A stretch of DNA of 18,198 nucleotides, from the NCBI GenBank assembly GCA_025356715.1, contig JANXRU010000093.1, positions 1 through 18,198 of the forward strand, read 5' to 3'. Below the pieces are notes generated by a model. The model was not told where the DNA came from. It worked only from the letters and a program-made list of their open reading frames with translations, and searched no databases. Positions 15,427 to 18,198 of the stretch are shown here, in pieces (the first letter of the stretch is position 1; each line of letters starts with the position of its first letter). This DNA is from Bacteroidota bacterium. GTDB taxonomy: Bacteria > Bacteroidota > Bacteroidia > B-17B0 > B-17BO. The position numbers and the translations under genes were made by a program.

Positions 15427-16662
15427 TTATCCTTGAAAACTTAAGCTAACACAAGCTCCGGATTCATTTCGAAACGCTATAGTCCCATCAATTTGGTCTG
15501 CTAATGATTCTATAAGAGACAAGCCTAATGCGGTTTCTTTTCTTGTTTGCTCTTCAGGAAAACCAATACCATTATCCATGATGCATATTTTAACCCTATC
15601 AAATAGGATTTGCATGCTTATTTTAATGATAGGCTTTTCTGTTGTTTTAAAAGCATGTTTTAGTGAGTTGGTGAGAGCTTCGTTAATAATTAAACCAACA
15701 GGAACGGCTCTAGTAACCTCTAATTCAATGGTGTCTAATTCTTCTTGTATTTCTATAGGTTGAGGTAGATCAGGAAAAGATTTTACCACTTCATTTATCA
15801 ATTCGGATAAATATAATTTAAAATTAATTTTAGACAAATTGTCTTTTTTATATAATCGATCATGTACCATTGATATGCTCATTACGCGATTACGCGACTC
15901 GATCATTAATTTTTTAGAAACATCACAAGGTGCTTTTTCCGTTTGAAGATTTAAAAGCCCTGTAATAATTGCTAAATTATTTTTTACACGATGCTGTATT
16001 TCAGCTAATAGAGTTTCTTTTTCTTTTAGGGATTGGGCAATAACCAATTGCGCTTCTCTTTCTTTTTTAAGAAGACCAAGCGCCTCGTTATTTTGTCTAT
16101 TTATTAGTTTGACAACTAAATACACCATTATAACTGTCAGAAAAAATGTCAAACAACTATTATATACCGTTAATGCTTTACTGTCTTGCTCAGTAACAGT
16201 TGAGTTTTTTAAGGAGTCTATATCAAAAATCCAACCCGAAAGAAAACTTACGGCTATGATTGAAAACAAAAAAAGTGTACGATTATTTGCATTGGCCTTA
16301 GTTGGATTATGAACCAAAGCAACACAAAAGATGAGAGGAAAATAATATAAGTAATTACCTACATTGGTTGAGTATTGTTGTACAATAATAAATATAGAAA
16401 AACTTGTGGTAAAAACAAACGTATATGTAGCGGCATTATAAAATCCTTTGTAATTTAATAACAAAACAACAAGGGCCGTAAATACAGAGAAAACAGCAAT
16501 AATTGTTGGGTATTTAGCTTCAATAAAAAATACTGTAGTTATACCTATAATTGATCCTATTAAGGCTATCCAACCAAAGAGGTTAACCATTCGCGCTTCG
16601 CGTTTTTCATAAAAATCCATTTCAGATTTTACTCCAATGTTTATGAGGTTACCGAGAATCAT
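15427..16662 (-). CDS. Orphan sensor histidine kinase, HisKA_2 type, multi-pass membrane
   Basis: A 411-residue kinase. Residues about 27-185 contain about six hydrophobic segments, with few extracytoplasmic residues, indicating a membrane-embedded sensor. A coiled linker (about 188-220) leads to the HisKA_2 dimerisation domain EIQHRVKNNLAIITGLLNLQ, with phospho-acceptor H224. The ATPase domain follows with N box NEALTNSLKHAF (327-338), DNGIGFP (363-369) and GLSLIESLADQIDG (380-393). The HRVKNN form marks the HisKA_2/HWE-like class. No response regulator is next to it, so the partner is elsewhere. The first ATG is at 16662; an ATG at 16620 (MDFYEKREARM) has a better ribosome-site-like GGAG upstream. 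It converges with the outer-membrane gene, 22 bases apart. Confidence 0.92.
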   Translation of the reverse strand: MILGNLINIGVKSEMDFYEKREARMVNLFGWIALIGSIIGITTVFFIEAKYPTIIAVFSVFTALVVLLLNYKGFYNAATYTFVFTTSFSIFIIVQQYSTNVGNYLYYFPLIFCVALVHNPTKANANNRTLFLFSIIAVSFLSGWIFDIDSLKNSTVTEQDSKALTVYNSCLTFFLTVIMVYLVVKLINRQNNEALGLLKKEREAQLVIAQSLKEKETLLAEIQHRVKNNLAIITGLLNLQTEKAPCDVSKKLMIESRNRVMSISMVHDRLYKKDNLSKINFKLYLSELINEVVKSFPDLPQPIEIQEELDTIELEVTRAVPVGLIINEALTNSLKHAFKTTEKPIIKISMQILFDRVKICIMDNGIGFPEEQTRKETALGLSLIESLADQIDGTIAFRNESGACVSLSFQG

Positions 16663-16712
16663 TTTTATATAGTGCAGCTTAGAGCCATCAATGTACTCAT
16701 TTATTCTAAAAC

Positions 16713-16749
16713 ATAAAAGCCCTGTAACGTTAAATTACAGGACTTTTAT
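16713..16749 (-). terminator. Rho-independent terminator of leuS
   Basis: A 15-bp stem (16713-16727 with 16735-16749) around a 7-base loop. Its only irregular pair is C/A on the plus strand but a U-G wobble on the minus strand, so the structure is best in the leuS direction. The distal arm ends GGGCTTTTAT followed by GTTTTAG, giving a U-rich tail. It begins 18 bases after the leuS stop. Confidence 0.8.
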
Positions 16750-16766
16750 CAGGATTTTCTTAATAG

Positions 16767-18198
16767 TTACACAACCACATTCACAATCTTCTTATGAACC
16801 ACAATCACTTTTTTAGGTTCTTTGCCATCTAAAAACTTAGTCATATTTTCGTGACCCATCGCAATAGCTTCTACTTCTTCTTTTGTTAAGGTTGCTGCTA
16901 ACTCTAATGTGAATTTCACTTTACCATTAAAAGAGATGGGATAGTTTACATTGTCATCTACTAAATACAACTCATTAAACTCAGGAAAAGCAGCAGTTGA
17001 AATACTTTCGTTATGACCTAATTGTTTCCATAACTCTTCGGCAATGTGCGGTGCATAAGGCGATAAGCAAATTAATAAAGGTTCTAAGATGGCGCGTTTA
17101 TTACATTTTGCATCGGTCAATTCATTGACACAAATCATAAAATTACTAACAGAGGTATTAAACGAAAAACGCTCAATGTCTTCGGTAATTTTTTTAATCG
17201 TTTTGTGTAAGGTTTTTAATTCGCCTTTAGTTGGTTCATCATTTGAAACTACAAACTCGCTCGTAGCATAAAACAAACGCCATAGTTTTTTTAAGAAGCC
17301 ATGCACACCCGTAATTCCATTGGTATTCCAGGGCTTACTTTGTTCTAAAGGACCTAAAAACATTTCATACAAACGCAAGGTATCTGAACCAAATTTTTCT
17401 GCAATATCATCAGGAGTTTGAACATTGAATTTTGATTTAGACATTTTTTCTACTTCGTGTCCACAGATGTATTTTCCAGTTTCTGTATAAATCTTTACAT
17501 CTTTTAAATCAGTTCTCCAATTTTGAAATTTTTGAATATCTAATACATCATTATCAACGATATTAACATCTACGTGTAACTGCCCGAAATCAAGTGATCC
17601 CAGAACTTCATCAATAGTTAAGTCAAATGATTCTTCAATAAATTTAATTAATTTATTATATGAACCGCACTTGGATCCATGAGTCAGAATTTCATCTACC
17701 GTGTCTTTCGAAACAAAAACTTTTGGGTATTCTTTTTTATTTGAAAATTTTATGTCCCATTTAAACCTATAAACAAAATTACTTCTGCCCTGTATCATCC
17801 CTTGGTTAATCAACTTCTTCGCGGGTTCATCAATAGCAATGTATCCAAGGTCTTTTAAAAACTTAGTCCAAAAACGCACATATAATAAATGCCCTGTGGC
17901 ATGCTCGCTACCACCAATGTATAAATCCACCTGTTTCCAATAGTCGGTTAATTTTTTTGAAGCAAATTCAGTATTATTGTGAGAATCCATATAACGCAGG
18001 AAGTACCAAGAGCTCCCCGCCCAACCAGGCATCGTGCTATGTTCGTAATCGTATTTGCCTTCGTGTTTCCATGAAGCAGCAGCGCGAGCTAATGGTGGTT
18101 CACCATCTTCCGTTGGTAAGTATTTATCTACTTCGGGTAATACTAATGGTAACTCGCTTTCGTTTAACGCATACGGAATATCATTTTTATAGTACACA
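16767..18198 (-). CDS. leuS: Leucyl-tRNA synthetase, C-terminal part, 5' end outside the window
   Basis: Charges tRNA-Leu with leucine. About 476 residues are readable, entering from the right edge (the GTG at 18197 is an internal Val codon). The catalytic-domain second half is seen in [51 protein letters not shown] and [21 protein letters not shown] follows in [27 protein letters not shown], then the anticodon-binding domain and a C-terminal [11 protein letters not shown]. The HIGH motif and editing domain are outside. The stretch between QGMIQGR and KMSKS is about 110 residues, which seems long compared with the relatives I recall. A good terminator follows the gene. Confidence 0.97.
   Translation of the reverse strand, partial: VYYKNDIPYALNESELPLVLPEVDKYLPTEDGEPPLARAAASWKHEGKYDYEHSTMPGWAGSSWYFLRYMDSHNNTEFASKKLTDYWKQVDLYIGGSEHATGHLLYVRFWTKFLKDLGYIAIDEPAKKLINQGMIQGRSNFVYRFKWDIKFSNKKEYPKVFVSKDTVDEILTHGSKCGSYNKLIKFIEESFDLTIDEVLGSLDFGQLHVDVNIVDNDVLDIQKFQNWRTDLKDVKIYTETGKYICGHEVEKMSKSKFNVQTPDDIAEKFGSDTLRLYEMFLGPLEQSKPWNTNGITGVHGFLKKLWRLFYATSEFVVSNDEPTKGELKTLHKTIKKITEDIERFSFNTSVSNFMICVNELTDAKCNKRAILEPLLICLSPYAPHIAEELWKQLGHNESISTAAFPEFNELYLVDDNVNYPISFNGKVKFTLELAATLTKEEVEAIAMGHENMTKFLDGKEPKKVIVVHKKIVNVVV

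Noticed and set aside
15405..15432. AAAAC-ACA-GTTTTTTT and GGATA-GATT-TATCC as terminators between the convergent genes
   Set aside because: Five-base stems only, and the second overlaps the kinase stop codon; not strong enough to list.
16109..16312. Plus-strand open frame of 67 codons
   Set aside because: It is antisense to the membrane part of the kinase gene, where codon bias gives open frames by chance.
1..18198. CRISPR array, tRNA, rRNA, insertion sequence transposase or prophage genes
   Set aside because: No evenly spaced repeats, no cloverleaf-like sequences noticed, no transposase or integrase motifs in any reading frame given.

Overview
This window is chromosomal DNA from a member of the Bacteroidota, probably close to the Flavobacteriales or a related low-GC lineage. 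The evidence is the AT-rich sequence, the type III glutamine synthetase, the BatA-type double-anchor vWA protein, a large outer-membrane barrel with a SprA-like sequence block, an ORF6N-domain gene, and promoter-like motifs of the Bacteroidota form TTG...TAnnTTTG rather than the usual -35/-10 boxes.

Layout. A 5' portion of glnN on the minus strand (1-1158) is cut by the left edge. Its promoter region holds G8 and G7 runs and is shared with a divergent BatA-like membrane gene (1345-3429). Next comes a dihydroorotase-like gene (3509-4774) that has lost three metal-binding histidines. An ORF6N regulator (4999-5541) follows, preceded by a perfect 27-bp palindrome and flanked by imperfect direct repeats. 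clpX lies at 5788-7029. It is followed by a PorT-like barrel candidate (7120-7797), a two-gene unit of a TerB-like and an eRF1-domain-3-like small protein (7927-8775), a MITE-like element of about 105 bp (8799-8907), and a DbpA-like RNA helicase (8986-10290). A minus-strand pair, yqgE and a cysteine-rich CWC gene (10396-11145), diverges from pdxH (11183-11833). A 1162-residue outer-membrane protein (11916-15404) then converges on an orphan HisKA_2 sensor kinase (15427-16662, minus). The window ends inside leuS (16767-18198, minus), whose terminator hairpin is clear.

Most genes are ordinary core functions: nitrogen assimilation, protein quality control, cofactor salvage, RNA remodelling, tRNA charging and envelope proteins. 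There is no large mobile element, tRNA, rRNA or CRISPR array. No intergenic stretch exceeds 300 bases. The less expected material is the G-tract promoter of glnN, the ORF6N cassette with its palindrome and repeats, the MITE-like element, the degenerate dihydroorotase, the SprA-like barrel with an EF-hand-like loop, the leaderless-looking yqgE start, and an apparent insert in leucyl-tRNA synthetase ahead of KMSKS. No clearly undescribed multi-gene system was found.
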